Shown here: piece by piece, positions 8,568 through 17,878 of the stretch
How the letters are laid out: each line of letters begins with the position of its first letter
Numbering within the stretch: position 1 is the first letter of the stretch
Assembly (NCBI RefSeq): GCF_009569385.1
Contig: NZ_WBOF01000002.1
Coordinates: forward strand, 62,001-126,000
Reading direction: 5' to 3'
From: Streptomyces kaniharaensis
Lineage (GTDB): Bacteria; Actinomycetota; Actinomycetes; Streptomycetales; Streptomycetaceae
Length of the DNA stretch: 64,000 nucleotides
Translations under genes and position numbers: made by a program
The notes under the pieces: model-generated
What the model saw: the letters and a program-made list of their open reading frames with translations, nothing else
The model's database searches: none
Told to the model about the DNA's origin: nothing

Positions 8568-9875
8568 TCAGGCGCCGGTGGCGATCTGACCGAGATCGGT
8601 CCAGCCGCCGTGGCCGTCGCCGCCGTCGTTGCGGAAGACGTTGACCGATCCGTTCGGGTTGGTGGAGATGTAGTCGGCCATGCCGTCGCCGGTGAAGTCG
8701 GCGAGGGCGACGGCGTTCTGGTCGCTGGTGACACCGGTGGCGATCTGCCCGTAGTCGGACCAGCCGCCGTGGCCGTCGCCGCCGCGGTTGAGGTAGGTGC
8801 TGACCGCGCCGCTGCCGTTGATCACGGAGTAGTCGGCCTTGCCGTCACCGTCGATGTCGGCGAGGCGCACCCGGCTGGGGTCGGTGGTGAAGCCGGTGGC
8901 GATCTGCCCGTAGTTGACCCAGCCGGCGCCGCTGTCGCCGCCGTTGTTGAGGTAGGTGGTGACCGAGCCGTCCGCGTTGATGACGTTGTAGTCCGCCCGG
9001 CCGTCACCGTCGATGTCGGCGAAACGCACGCGGCTGGCGTCCGAGGTGAGGCCGGTCGCGACCTGGCCCAGGTCCTGCCAGCCGCCGTGGCCGTCGCCGC
9101 CGCGGTTGAGGTAGACGTGCACGGAGCCGTCCGGGTTGATGCAGAGGTAGTCGGCCAATCCGTCACCGTCGAAGTCGGCGAAGCGCACCCGACTGGTGTC
9201 CGAGGTCAGACCGGTGGCGACCTGGCCCAGGGCCTGCCAGCCACCGTGGCCGTCGCCTCCCTTGTTCAGCCAGACGTTGACCGCGCCGTCGGCGCCGATG
9301 GTGAGGTAGTCGGCCTTGCCGTCACCATCAAAGTCCGCCCACTTCACCCGGCCCATGCCCGCCTCCGTACCGTTGTGGTGGTTCGGGTGCCCGTAGATCA
9401 TGCGCCACTGGGCGTTGCTGCCCTGGAAGCCCGGCATGCAGGCGGGGGTCATGCCGTTGAGGATCTTCAGATAGCAGCCGTTGGGGCTGCTGATGGTCGT
9501 CCAGTCGCCCTGGACGGAGCCGGCCATCCAGTGGACGTTGTAGGCGCTCTCGCCGCAGAGCACGGACAGGGCGTTGCCCTGCGTGTCCGTCGCCAGGCAG
9601 GTGCCGCCGGTGGCGAGGTCAACGAAGGTGTTGTGGTCCCTGACCCCGAAGTACTGGTCGTCGCTGCTGCCGCAGGGATGGAGCTCGATCTGGTACGGAT
9701 GCACGTCGGACGTCGCCTGGATGCACAGGCCAGTCGCCTGGTTCTGGATCTCGAACGCGGCGGGGCTGACCAAGGCCGACGCCTGCCCCACCGAGAACGA
9801 CAGCCCGGTCAGCAGCATCGCGACGACGGTCAGGGCGGCCCTGATGCGGCGGAGTCGGAGGATCTTGGGTTTCAC
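8568..9875 (-). CDS. Secreted ricin-like/FG-GAP repeat protein
   Basis: This protein of about 435 residues starts from a GTG at 9875, preceded by AGGCAGGA; an upstream ATG at 9983 would add an unlikely leader. The signal peptide is RRIRAALTVVAMLLTGLSFS, with cleavage after QASA. Residues 35-140 look like a beta-trefoil lectin-type domain (FEIQNQATGLCIQ, GTCLATDTQGN, SSPNGCYLKI) with several Cys. Five 53-residue FG-GAP units then match those of the downstream gene closely. It may be a carbohydrate-binding surface protein that works with the SGNH hydrolase. No catalytic motif is seen. Confidence 0.8.
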   Translation of the reverse strand: MKPKILRLRRIRAALTVVAMLLTGLSFSVGQASALVSPAAFEIQNQATGLCIQATSDVHPYQIELHPCGSSDDQYFGVRDHNTFVDLATGGTCLATDTQGNALSVLCGESAYNVHWMAGSVQGDWTTISSPNGCYLKILNGMTPACMPGFQGSNAQWRMIYGHPNHHNGTEAGMGRVKWADFDGDGKADYLTIGADGAVNVWLNKGGDGHGGWQALGQVATGLTSDTSRVRFADFDGDGLADYLCINPDGSVHVYLNRGGDGHGGWQDLGQVATGLTSDASRVRFADIDGDGRADYNVINADGSVTTYLNNGGDSGAGWVNYGQIATGFTTDPSRVRLADIDGDGKADYSVINGSGAVSTYLNRGGDGHGGWSDYGQIATGVTSDQNAVALADFTGDGMADYISTNPNGSVNVFRNDGGDGHGGWTDLGQIATGA

Positions 9876-9989
9876 GTGTCCTGCCTCTAGCGTTGGGTGC
9901 GCACTCTGCCCCGACTTCGCTGCGGGACCAGTCACGCGGGGACGCCACGAGGCTGGCAGGGCCCTCCAACAGCGGCCCAACAATCCACT

Positions 9990-10140
9990 AACAGTTCCCT
10001 GTTACGTCGAACCCGTCTTCGGCCAGATCATGACCTGCCAGAACGGCCGCCAGCTCCTCCTGCGCGGCGAGGACGACGCCCGCAGCGAGTGGCGCCTGCT
10101 CGCCGCCTGCCACAACTTCCGCAAGGCCTTCCGACACGTC
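9990..10140 (+). pseudogene. IS1182-like transposase C-terminal fragment
   Basis: The plus strand reads VEPVFGQIMTCQNGRQLLLR, then DARSEWRLLAACHNFRKAF. This matches the end of IS1182/IS4-type transposases (VEPVFGQIK...EWxLxxxxHNLxK), including the catalytic glutamate. Nothing of the rest of the gene is present upstream or downstream. Confidence 0.65.
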
Positions 10141-10289
10141 GGCACCGCCGGGGAGTGTCGGCCAGGACCGCCAAAGCGCTGCCACACCGGCCCCAGAGAG
10201 CCGTCCCCGAGCAGGAGAACACCTATGGGTACGGGCTCCACGGCCCAGTAGACCCGCCGCCCCGGCGGCCGCTGCCACCCCTGCCACCA

Positions 10290-10500
10290 CAAGCACGAGG
10301 AACGCAAGGAAAGGCCGCCGCCAGCGCCCTCAAGCGCCTGGAGAAGACCCCGGAGACCGACGCCGCGCTGCGCCCGTGCTGGACGTGCCGGGGCTCTATC
10401 GGCGGGAAGGCGGGCTCCCCGCTGGAGCTCCACGAGAAGGCCGGCCCGGACGGGCTTGAGTGCCCCAAGTGTGAGGCGAAGCCAGCCGGCAAGCCGGCTG
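10290..10500 (+). pseudogene. Zinc-ribbon-like fragment, unrecognised
   Basis: A plus-strand frame reads ALKRLEKTPETDAALRPCWT, then CRGSIGGKAGSPLELHEKAG and LECPKCEAK, giving CxxC...CxxC metal-ribbon spacing. It has no clear start and runs directly into the regulator fragment at 10501, so it looks like the remains of an unidentified gene left at a recombination joint. Confidence 0.35.
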
Positions 10501-10794
10501 GGCCCCCGCCCCGACCTCGCCTGGCGCCTGCCCGTGTGGCTGTTCGGCTACATGCGAACCTGCTGGTGGACCGGCCAGTGGGAGGACTCGCTCCACCAGG
10601 GGCTGCGCAGCACCGAGCAGCGGGGCGACCGGCTCGGCCGTGCCTGGCTGCTGCTCGGCGCCGGCCACCGGATGGCCCGGCGCTACGACCGGGCCATCGA
10701 GGCACTGGAAGAGGCACTCGCCCTCTTCGACGACCCGGCGAGCCAGGCCGCCACGCAGGCCAACCTGTCGATCGCTGCTCGGCAGGGTGCCTAG
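10501..10794 (+). pseudogene. Duplicated fragment of an AfsR-type regulator TPR region
   Basis: The frame reads GPRPDLAWRLPVWLFGYMRT, CWWTGQWEDSLHQGL and RAIEALEEALALFDDPASQA. It is a diverged copy of residues in the TPR part of the full-length regulator encoded on the opposite strand at 10856-13801 (GPRPDLAWRLAVWLFGYMRT, ALQDALALFDDPESKA). Only about 94 codons remain, ending at a stop at 10794, tail to tail with the parent gene. It is a pseudogene from a partial duplication or from a second related regulator. Confidence 0.75.
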
Positions 10795-10855
10795 GGTTGG
10801 CAGCAAACCCCAGCCAGACCTTCCGGTTCAGGCCCTGCCGACGCCGCCCGCGCCT

Positions 10856-13801
10856 TCATGACTCGGCGGCGTGGGCGCTTTCGATCGTGGTGAGGACCTC
10901 GTGTGCCTCGCTCAGCCAGGGGCCCAGGTGGTGGCGTTCGGCAAGGTCGATGGCCTGGAGCACCCGGATGCGGGCCTGCGGCCACTCAGAGAAGTCGGCA
11001 TGCGTGCGGGCCATGGTGATCAGGTTGTCCGCCATAGCGGAGATATTGCCGATCCGTTCGAAGATGTCCTGGGCTTCGTACAGTGCCGCGAAGGCGTCCT
11101 GGTGCCGGCCGAGACCGCGCATGACATCGCCGAGGTTGGACAGCGTGATGGCGGTGCTGTTGGCGTCGCCGCGCTCGCGCCACAGTGCGAGGGCCGCCTC
11201 GTAGTGGTCTTCGGCTTCCGTGTGCCGGCCTGCCGTCCGCAGGGCATCAGCCATCGAACTGACCACCAGGGCGGTGAGCCGCGGCGCGGAGCCGGCTTGC
11301 CGGTGGAGGTCGAAGGCCGCCCGCGCGTGGACGAGGGCCTGGTCGGCCTGGCCGGCGGCGGTGTGGGCGACCGAAAGGTTGCAGTGGATCGACGCTTTGC
11401 TCTCAGGGTCGTCGAAGAGTGCGAGGGCGTCCTGTAGGGCCTGGACGCACTTGTCCAGTCGCCGGGCCATGCCGTGGGTGATGCCCAGGTAGCGCAGCAG
11501 CCAGCCGCGGCCGAGCCGGTCGTGGTGCTGATCAGCGATGCGCAGCGCCTGGTCGAGGAAGTCCTCCCCCTGGCCGGCCCACCAGCTCGTGCGCATGTAT
11601 CCGAAGAGCCAGACAGCCAGTCGCCAGGCGAGGTCGGGCCGAGGACCCTGGCCGGCCTGCCGGATGGCCTCGCCGATGTTCGTCAGTTCTTGTCGGCACC
11701 AGGCCAGGGTTCGGGTCTCGTCCGCGAAGATGGGAAGGGGCGCGGGCGGGGCCTGGTTGAGTCTGGGGGGCAGCTGGCCGGTCTCACGCAGGATTGTGCG
11801 GGTGCTCTCCACGGCGAGCGCGTACCAGACGCACAGGCGCAGCAGGGCCGCCTCGCGCTCCTGCGCGGTCTCGTCGGCGTGGGCACGTTCGGCGGCGTAT
11901 TCGGCGAGGAGGTCGTGGAGCCGGTAGCGCAGCGGTGCGGGGGATTCCAGCAGGTGGGAGTCGACGAGTCGTTCCAGCAGGCGCTCCGCCTCATCCGGGG
12001 TGCGGTCGAACATGGCTGCTGCGGGGCCAGGGCTGAGGACTTGGCCCGACCACAGACCCACCAGGCGGAAGGCACGTGCGGCCTCGCGCTCCGTGTGCTG
12101 GTCGCTGTCCCGCAGGGCGAGGTAGCTGGAGGCGAAGGTCGCCCGTACCTCCAACTGCCCTGCGGCCAGGGCCGTCAGGCGTCCGGGCCCGTCGGGGGCG
12201 AGGCGGTCGGCCAGGGTGGCGAGCGGCCAGGCGGGGCGGGCGGCCAGTCGGGCACCGATGATCCGCAGGGCCAGCGGCAGGCCGGCGCAGGCGGCGAGGA
12301 TGCGCAGGGCGCCGTCGAGGTCCTGGTCGACGCGGTCGCTGCCGCATAGGGCGGTCAGCAGGGCGCGCTGTTCCTCGATGTCCATGGGGGCGAGCGGCAG
12401 GTGCTCGGCGGTGGGCAGGTCGGTGAGGGTGTTGCGGCTGGTGACGATTACGGCGCAGGCGCCGGTGCCGGGCAGCAGCGGGAGGACCTGGGCGCTGTCG
12501 CGGGCGTTGTCGAGGACCAGCAGGATGCGCCGGTCGGCGAGCACGGTGCGCAGCAGCGCGGCGCGGTCGTCGGTGTGGTCGGGCAGGAGCCGGACGCTCG
12601 CGCTGGACGTCGCCGTGTGCAGGTCGGCCAGGAGGCTGGCGAGTACCTCGTGGGTCTCGCGTGGGGCAGAGGCGCCGAAGCCGCGCAGGTCGAGGTGGAG
12701 TTGCCCGTCGGGGAACCGGTCGCGCAGCAGGTGCGCGGCGTGGACGGCGAGCGCGCTCTTGCCCACGCCGCCCATGCCCGTCACCGTCACAACGTGCGGA
12801 CCATCGCCGTTGGCGGCCTGTTCCAGCACCTTGCACAGCCGCCGCAGTTCGCTTTGCCGGCCGGTGAAGAGCGGGGTCTCGGCGGGCAGTTGCGCGGGTA
12901 CCGGCACCGTGTGCTGCCTGCCGGGTTCCGGCTGGGCCGAGGTCTCCTCTGTGCCACCCGCCCCGACCGCCGCGGGAATGGTGAGGCTGACGCCACTCCG
13001 CGCGGTGAGCGCGAGGGCACCAGGCGCCGTCTCGTCGGCAGCGGTGGATCGTCCGACGATCAGCGGGTCGGCGGTCAGCACGCGTAGGTGGACGTGCCGC
13101 AGGGCCGCGCCCGGATCGACTCCGAGTTCCTCGGCCAGCGCCGTCCGGACGGTTTCGAACGCCTCCAGCGCCTCGGCCTGCCGGCCGCTGCGGTACAGCG
13201 CGGTGATCAGCAGGACGTGCAGCGCCTCGTGCAACCGGTGCCGGCCCGCCCAGCGGCCGAGCTCCGGGATCACCTCCACGTGCCGGCCCAGCTGCAACTC
13301 GGCCTCGAAGTACCACTCCAGCGCCTGCAGGTGGGTCTGACACAGGTGCCGGACCTCTACCTCCAGGGCATGCAGCTCCGGCAGGTCCGACAACGGCTGC
13401 CCTCGCCACAGGGCCAATGCCGCGCTTGTGTGTCGGCTCACGTCCTGCCAACCACGCCGTACGCGGGCGGCGTGGGCGCGCGCGAGCAGCGCGGTGAACT
13501 CCTGGACGTCCAACTCCCCCTCTGCCACCCGCAGCAGCAGGCCGTGCGGAGTGGACGAAAGCCGCGATGTGCCTTCGGCGCCCAGCGCCCGCCGCAGCCG
13601 CCCGACGTGGTTGTACAGCGAGGCGACCGCAGTGGCCGGCGGCTCCTCACCCCACATGGCGCTCTGAAGGCCGCTCAGGGACACCGGCCGGTTGGCCTGG
13701 AGCAGTAGCGCAGCCAGCAGAGCGCGGCGCTTTGGGCCGCCCAGCGGCAACACACGATCGCCCTCACGAACCGAGAGCGGGCCCAGTAGGCCGAACCACA
13801 T
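10856..13801 (-). CDS. AfsR/SARP-family regulator with NB-ARC and TPR domains
   Basis: This large transcriptional activator of about 981 residues has an OmpR-type DNA-binding domain (MWFGLLGPLSVREGDRVLPL ... GGPKRRALLAALLLQANRPV), a bacterial activation domain to about residue 260, and an NB-ARC ATPase domain (P-loop VTGMGGVGKSALAVHAA, Walker B RILLVLDNARD, then GLPLALRIIGARL). The rest is TPR repeats (ALVHARAAFDLHRQAG, AEDHYEAALALWRERGD). The ATG at 13801 was chosen because the SARP domain starts there and GGGATGGGAAG precedes it; the frame is open 56 codons further. Such regulators switch on secondary metabolism. No biosynthetic cluster lies next to it. Confidence 0.92.
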   Translation of the reverse strand: MWFGLLGPLSVREGDRVLPLGGPKRRALLAALLLQANRPVSLSGLQSAMWGEEPPATAVASLYNHVGRLRRALGAEGTSRLSSTPHGLLLRVAEGELDVQEFTALLARAHAARVRRGWQDVSRHTSAALALWRGQPLSDLPELHALEVEVRHLCQTHLQALEWYFEAELQLGRHVEVIPELGRWAGRHRLHEALHVLLITALYRSGRQAEALEAFETVRTALAEELGVDPGAALRHVHLRVLTADPLIVGRSTAADETAPGALALTARSGVSLTIPAAVGAGGTEETSAQPEPGRQHTVPVPAQLPAETPLFTGRQSELRRLCKVLEQAANGDGPHVVTVTGMGGVGKSALAVHAAHLLRDRFPDGQLHLDLRGFGASAPRETHEVLASLLADLHTATSSASVRLLPDHTDDRAALLRTVLADRRILLVLDNARDSAQVLPLLPGTGACAVIVTSRNTLTDLPTAEHLPLAPMDIEEQRALLTALCGSDRVDQDLDGALRILAACAGLPLALRIIGARLAARPAWPLATLADRLAPDGPGRLTALAAGQLEVRATFASSYLALRDSDQHTEREAARAFRLVGLWSGQVLSPGPAAAMFDRTPDEAERLLERLVDSHLLESPAPLRYRLHDLLAEYAAERAHADETAQEREAALLRLCVWYALAVESTRTILRETGQLPPRLNQAPPAPLPIFADETRTLAWCRQELTNIGEAIRQAGQGPRPDLAWRLAVWLFGYMRTSWWAGQGEDFLDQALRIADQHHDRLGRGWLLRYLGITHGMARRLDKCVQALQDALALFDDPESKASIHCNLSVAHTAAGQADQALVHARAAFDLHRQAGSAPRLTALVVSSMADALRTAGRHTEAEDHYEAALALWRERGDANSTAITLSNLGDVMRGLGRHQDAFAALYEAQDIFERIGNISAMADNLITMARTHADFSEWPQARIRVLQAIDLAERHHLGPWLSEAHEVLTTIESAHAAES

Positions 13802-13818
13802 TGACTTCCCATCCCCCC

Positions 13819-13834
13819 GTAACCATATGGTGAC
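13819..13834. promoter_or_regulatory. Near-palindrome GTAACCATATGGTGAC in regulator leader
   Basis: A 16-base near-perfect inverted repeat lies 18 bp upstream of the regulator's start codon, in an AT-richer island of otherwise GC-rich DNA. Its position would suit an operator or an mRNA structure close to the ribosome binding site. There is no direct evidence of function. Confidence 0.3.
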
Positions 13835-14269
13835 GGCCCCGGCATTCGCCTCCCCGAGGCCGAGGCCGAGCAAGCCAGCCGGCTTGATCATATTTCTCAC
13901 GGGTGTCATTCGGACCGCTTGTGCGGCGTGCCGCGTCAGGCTGCACCCGACACCCGGGTCCGACCCCACGACCGCAACCCGAGCGGCCTGACCCAGGCCC
14001 CCAAACCGGTCATCTGCCCAGACCGTCCGGGCGGCCGCTTGCCTTCCACGGTCACCGGACCGGGCCGGTCGAGTCCGCGCCGCCGCCCCAGGCCAGCGGC
14101 GAATCCGCTGTGCGGACTGTTGTCCCGGACACCGGGTGGTGGTTCCCGCCGGGCGGGATCACTGCGGCCCCGGGCTTGCCGCTGCGGGCGCCGTCGTGGG
14201 ACGCCAGGTACGGCGCCGGTCCGAAGGCGCCGGTTTCCCCCGCCTGCGCGGAGGCGACGTTGTCGGCGG

Positions 14270-14539
14270 ATGTGTTTCCTCGACCCGGACGAGCTGTGGC
14301 CTGAACTGCTGCCGGACGGCGGGGAGGACAGCGACGAGGACGAGGCCCGGATCGCGAACCTCCTGGGCCTGCTGCATGCCCGGCCCGACGACGTCGCGGT
14401 GCGGCGGGAGTTGGGTTTCGAACTGACCGGGGCCAAGTGCTGGGAGGTGGCCGTCGAGGTGCTGTCGCCCGCCGTGGAGCTCGCGCCCCGGGACGCGGAT
14501 GTCCGGCTGGACCTGGGCTGCGGATGGCGGCCGCGGTGA
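14270..14539 (+). pseudogene. TPR-like protein N-terminal fragment
   Basis: From ATG 14270 the frame reads MCFLDPDELWPELLPDG, an acidic linker (GGEDSDEDEARIANLLGLLH) and a tetratricopeptide-like stretch (VRRELGFELTGAKCWEVAVE, VELAPRDADVRLDLGC). It breaks off at about 14520, where it meets, head-on, the truncated end of the minus-strand gene at 14525-15110. It is an N-terminal piece of an unidentified gene. Confidence 0.45.
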
Positions 14540-15110
14540 CGTAGGCGGTCTCGTCTCCGGCGTCGGCGTGCCGGTCGGCGCAGCGTTCCTCGAACCGGGC
14601 CTGTTCCAGGGCCTGCTGGATGTTCTCCAGGGGCATCCCGGCCGCCCGGCGGCGGACCCTGCTGCGGATGTCGCCGAGCAGCCCGTGCTCCTGGTCGTCG
14701 TCCTCGTCCTCGTCTTGGGTGTGGTCGGGGCGGGCGGGGTGCTGGGCGAGGGCGGCATGCAGCGTCGCTCCGGCCTGCCACGCCTCGGCGTGGACGACGG
14801 GTTCCGGCAGGCCGCCGCCCGGGCGGGCGCTGAGGACGATCCGGCCGTCGATCAGGGCCACCCAGCCGTCCAGGCCGTCGACGTCCTTCTCGGTCCAGCT
14901 GCGGGCCAGGCCGGCGCCCTGGTGCAGGGTGCGGATGCCGTCGTGGCCGGTCCAGCGCAGCCACATCGAACCGCGCACCAGCGGGAGTCGAGGACCGGGC
15001 GGCCCAGGTCCCGGTCCACGGGCGCAGGCCGGCTGCTGCACGGGGCCAGCTCCAGCCGCCCGGGCGCGGCAGCGGGGTCCGCGGGTTGGGGCGGGTGGTG
15101 TCGGTCATCG
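14525..15110 (-). pseudogene. Truncated, frameshifted unrecognised gene
   Basis: The minus strand reads MTDTTRPNPRTPLPRPGGW, changes frame at about 15000, then reads MWLRWTGHDGIRTLHQGAG, DVDGLDGWVALIDGRIVLSA, HAEAWQAGATLHAALAQHPA and a C-terminal ARFEERCADRHADAGDETAY. The composition is convincingly protein-like, but I do not recognise a family. It is cut at about 14525 against the TPR fragment on the other strand. Confidence 0.45.
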
Positions 15111-15206
15111 CGCGGTGCCTCCGGGAGTCGGGAACGCGGTACGGGCGGCCGTCCCGGCCTGGGTGGGCCGGGACGGCGGGGGTGCAGGTGGCCGGTGCGG
15201 GGCGGG

Positions 15207-15431
15207 TCAATCGTCAAGCTTCGCGGTCGCCGGGATCGCCAGGTGGCCGTGCTGGTGGTGGAAGGCGGCGGCGTAGGCGTAGCCTCGCTCCCAGGCGTTC
15301 GCGTTCTTCGACCAGATCATCCCGAGCGCGTCCAACTCGCTGACACGGGCCGGGTCGAGCAGGCCCTGGCCGTTGAGGTGGCGCTGGCGGCACAGGGTCA
15401 GTAGACCGCCGGGGCGGGATGCGGTACCCAC
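15207..15431 (-). pseudogene. Helicase-associated domain fragment
   Basis: The frame reads HLNGQGLLDPARVSELDALG, MIWSKNANAWERGYAYAAAF and HHQHGHLAIPATAKLDD. This is one 60-70-residue helicase-associated (HA) domain, recognisable by LDALGMxW...WERGxxxAxxFxxxxGHLxVP. Such domains occur in strings at the C-terminus of large DEAD/DEAH helicases of streptomycete plasmids and chromosome ends. No helicase core is present, so it is a remnant. Confidence 0.6.
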
Positions 15432-15482
15432 GACCAGGGTCAGGTGGGTGCAGGGCGGTGCTCAGGGTCGTGATGGCCTCGT

Positions 15483-15998
15483 TCAGCGCGGCGTCGCCCA
15501 GGTCTTCCAGGATGAGGTTCGTGCTGTCGCGTGCTGCTTCCGGTTAGTTTCGGCGGCGCGCTTGTGGTCAGCCAGGATGACCTCACGCCGGACCCGAGCA
15601 GCCTCCGCGCGAGCGGACTCGGCTGCTGCTCTACGGGTCGCCTCAACCCGGGCGGCTTCCGCAGCGGCAGCGCGGGCGGCCTGCAACGCATCGACCGCCG
15701 CGCAGTCCTTGCAGTTGGCGGCTGTGTCCGGGCGCCGATGGTGGACACCGCACGTGCCGTAGTAGACCGTTCCGGTACCGCCAGCCCTGCGGGCGGCTGT
15801 TCTCCCACCGCTGCCGCGTACGGCGTGCACGATGCCGTTTTCAATGCCTCGTTCCACCATGCTGACCGGATGCGCGGCGCGTCGGACCTGCCGGACTGGC
15901 TTCGGCGTGACGGCACGCTTGACGTTGCGTACGGGGTGCGCAGCGTGTCGGATCTTCTTGACTGGTTTCGGGGCCAGCAGGCGAAAAAGTATGCCCAT
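15483..15998 (-). CDS. Small basic Ala-rich protein of unknown function
   Basis: From the ATG at 15998, with GAGAGAGCG upstream, the 171-residue product begins MGILFRLLAPKPVKKIRHAA. It repeats a motif, KPV(K/R)(K/Q)(I/V)R(H/R)AAHPV, twice. A middle part CGVHHRRPDTAANCKDCAAV could bind metal, and a long Ala/Arg/Glu helix (residues about 105-160) looks like a coiled coil. I do not recognise it. Similar short proteins with an Ala/Arg helix occur on actinobacterial plasmids. Confidence 0.5.
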   Translation of the reverse strand: MGILFRLLAPKPVKKIRHAAHPVRNVKRAVTPKPVRQVRRAAHPVSMVERGIENGIVHAVRGSGGRTAARRAGGTGTVYYGTCGVHHRRPDTAANCKDCAAVDALQAARAAAAEAARVEATRRAAAESARAEAARVRREVILADHKRAAETNRKQHATARTSSWKTWATPR

Positions 15999-15999
15999 G

Positions 16000-16590
16000 A
16001 TCGTTCGCTCTCTCAGGCTGGCTGCGACGCCCCCCATAGCACACGATCGCCCTGGACGGTAGACGCCGCCAGCGGTACCAACGCTACGCGCCATGTTCGG
16101 CTGGTGACAGACCCCTCGCCCGAACGGCGGCGGGGCTCGCAGGGGCGGCCTGGTGCCTTCTGCGGCCGCCCGCGCCCCAGCCCGCCTCGCCCCGCCGCGA
16201 GCGGCCGGCACCAGCCGGACGCGAGAGAAGAAGAGGCCCGCCGCAGGCGCAGCGGACCCTCAACGCCACCGCCCCACCCGACCAGCCAACCGCCACCCAC
16301 AAAGCCAAGGACAGGAAGGGGAAGGAGAGGGTTGTCGGGGTGGTGAGTTTCGCCTTGACGGCCGCTCGCCACGGCCTCTGACCTGTGCGTTTGCTCAGAA
16401 TTCGGGCGTAGCGGCCGGGAGGGCGGCGACCGGTTGGTGCACCGGTTCGTAACCCCGGTTGGCGGACCGGTTAGTGCACCCGTTGTCGGATCGTCACCGT
16501 ACGGGCCGGTCTTGGGGAGAAATGTGGGGAGAACTGCGGGCTTCCATACGGTGCTCGCCGCCGCCGGGGCGGTGGGCACCGACCTTTGAG
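16000..16590. other. Gene-poor spacer with one reversed GAAACTC word
   Basis: No convincing coding frame is present. At 16342-16354 the sequence GGTGAGTTTCGCC is the reverse complement of the repeat word that forms the arrays at 5.8, 21.2 and 28.7 kb. It lies upstream of the related replication-relaxation gene at 16600. Confidence 0.5.
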
Positions 16591-16599
16591 GAGCCCGTG

Positions 16600-17416
16600 A
16601 TGGCGATGCCGCCCGAGATCGACCCCCAGGTCGTGGCCGCGCTGTTCCAGTTCCGGATGGCCACGGCTGAGCAGCTGCGTGTCCTGCACACCCCCGACAG
16701 CCGGCCTGAGCTGATGCGCCGACGGCTGCGCCGGCTGAAGGGCGAGGGCCTGGTCGAGGATGTCGTCCTCCCGCAGGCTGGCAGGCTGCGGGCCTGGTTC
16801 CTGACCGAGCGGGGCGCGCGGATCGCCGACCGCTTCCCGGAGCTGGTGGGCGTGGCCTCCCCGCCGCTGCCCGAGGACAAGACCGAGGCGAGGCTGCGGG
16901 TTGGGCACATCCTGGCCGTCACCCGCACCCAGGCGGCGTTCGTGGCCGGCGCCCGGAAGGCCGGGGACGAGTGCCGACCGTTGGACTTCCTGCCGGAGGT
17001 CTACCAGCTACGGCGAAGGCCGAGACGGCGCCATCATCCCCGACGGCCTGCTGCACTACACGACCGACGCCGGCGGCCGGGCGCTGCACCGGGCATTCGT
17101 CGAGGTCGACCGCGGCACCATGGCCAGCGAGAAGCTCGCGTCGAAGCTGATCGGCTACGCCCGCTTCCACGAACACCACCCCATCCCGGTGCATCTGCGG
17201 CGCACAACAGGCGCGCAGAGCGTGGGGCCGGCCTGACAGCAGCACTACACGCGCTTCCCCAGGCTGCTGTTCGTCCTGGCCGACACCGGCGAGCGCGCCG
17301 CCCGGCAGCGCATCCGCGATCTCCAGGGCATCGCCGATGCCCACCCGCTCGTTGGCACGGTGTGGGGAAGGCGAGCGGTCAGCGCAGGGCGCTGGGCCCC
17401 GGGAGCACGCTGGTAG
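16600..17416 (+). pseudogene. Replication-relaxation family protein, frameshift plus nonsense
   Basis: The start at 16600 follows GAGGAG. The N-terminal winged helix reads VAALFQFRMATAEQLRVLHT, then RRLRRLKGEGLVED and RAWFLTERGARIADRFPEL. The middle holds the family region RVGHILAVTRTQAAF. At about 17005 the frame shifts, continuing as YGEGRDGAIIPDGLLHY and ALHRAFVEVDRGTMASEKLA, the typical EVDRGT core. A TGA at 17234-17236 interrupts the second part, which goes on in frame as QQHYTRFPRLLFVLADTGE to 17416; one base change from TGG would explain it. It would have acted in plasmid replication or transfer. It is inactive as written. Confidence 0.8.
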
Positions 17417-17494
17417 GCCGACGTGCACCAGCCGGCTGGCTGGCCCCGCTCCCGTGGATTGAGGTCAGACCGGCAGGATGCGGCGGCCGGGCAG

Positions 17495-17878
17495 CTAAGG
17501 CGTACCGCCCTGTTGGCGGCCCATCCAGTCGATGATGGCCTGCTCGGTGCGGGCGAGCGCGTCGGTGGGGCTGAACTGCAGCAGCTCCGTCCCGGCGTCG
17601 ACGTACGGCCGATGGCCCGGCGGCTGGTAGAACGCGTCGCCGGCCTCGTACACCTCCTCGTGGTCGGCGAAGACGAAGCGCATCCGCCCGGCGATGACGT
17701 AGCCCCAGTGCGGGCACTGGCACTTCCCGTCGGGCAGCGACTGCAGCGGCCCGTCCAGGTCGGCGTCCGCCCCGAAGGAGACGAATTCGACGGTGTAGCC
17801 GTTCATCTCCTCGCGGCGGTCAGTCACCGGACCGAACTCCTGGACCTTCGTCGCGGACTGCTTGGATACCTTCGGCAT
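17495..17878 (-). CDS. Cupin-domain protein
   Basis: This 127-residue single-domain cupin starts at ATG 17878 (MPKVSKQSATKVQEFGPVTD). The cupin motifs are CPHWGYVIAGRMRFVF and EVYEAGDAFYQPPGHRPYVD. One histidine of the first motif is present (PHWG) and one in the second (GHRP), so metal binding is possible but reduced. It may be a small sensor or isomerase. It has no partner gene: upstream lies a gene fragment and downstream a pseudogene. Confidence 0.75.
   Translation of the reverse strand: MPKVSKQSATKVQEFGPVTDRREEMNGYTVEFVSFGADADLDGPLQSLPDGKCQCPHWGYVIAGRMRFVFADHEEVYEAGDAFYQPPGHRPYVDAGTELLQFSPTDALARTEQAIIDWMGRQQGGTP

Noticed and set aside
8322..9890. Long plus-strand frame of about 520 codons
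   Set aside because: It is the antisense of the two FG-GAP repeat genes. The repetitive Val/Gly/Ala-rich reading follows from the opposite-strand repeats, and the minus frames have signal peptides and known domains.
12216..13340. Plus-strand frame of about 370 codons
   Set aside because: It is a shadow of the SARP/NB-ARC regulator on the minus strand; Arg/Ser/Ala-rich with no domain pattern.
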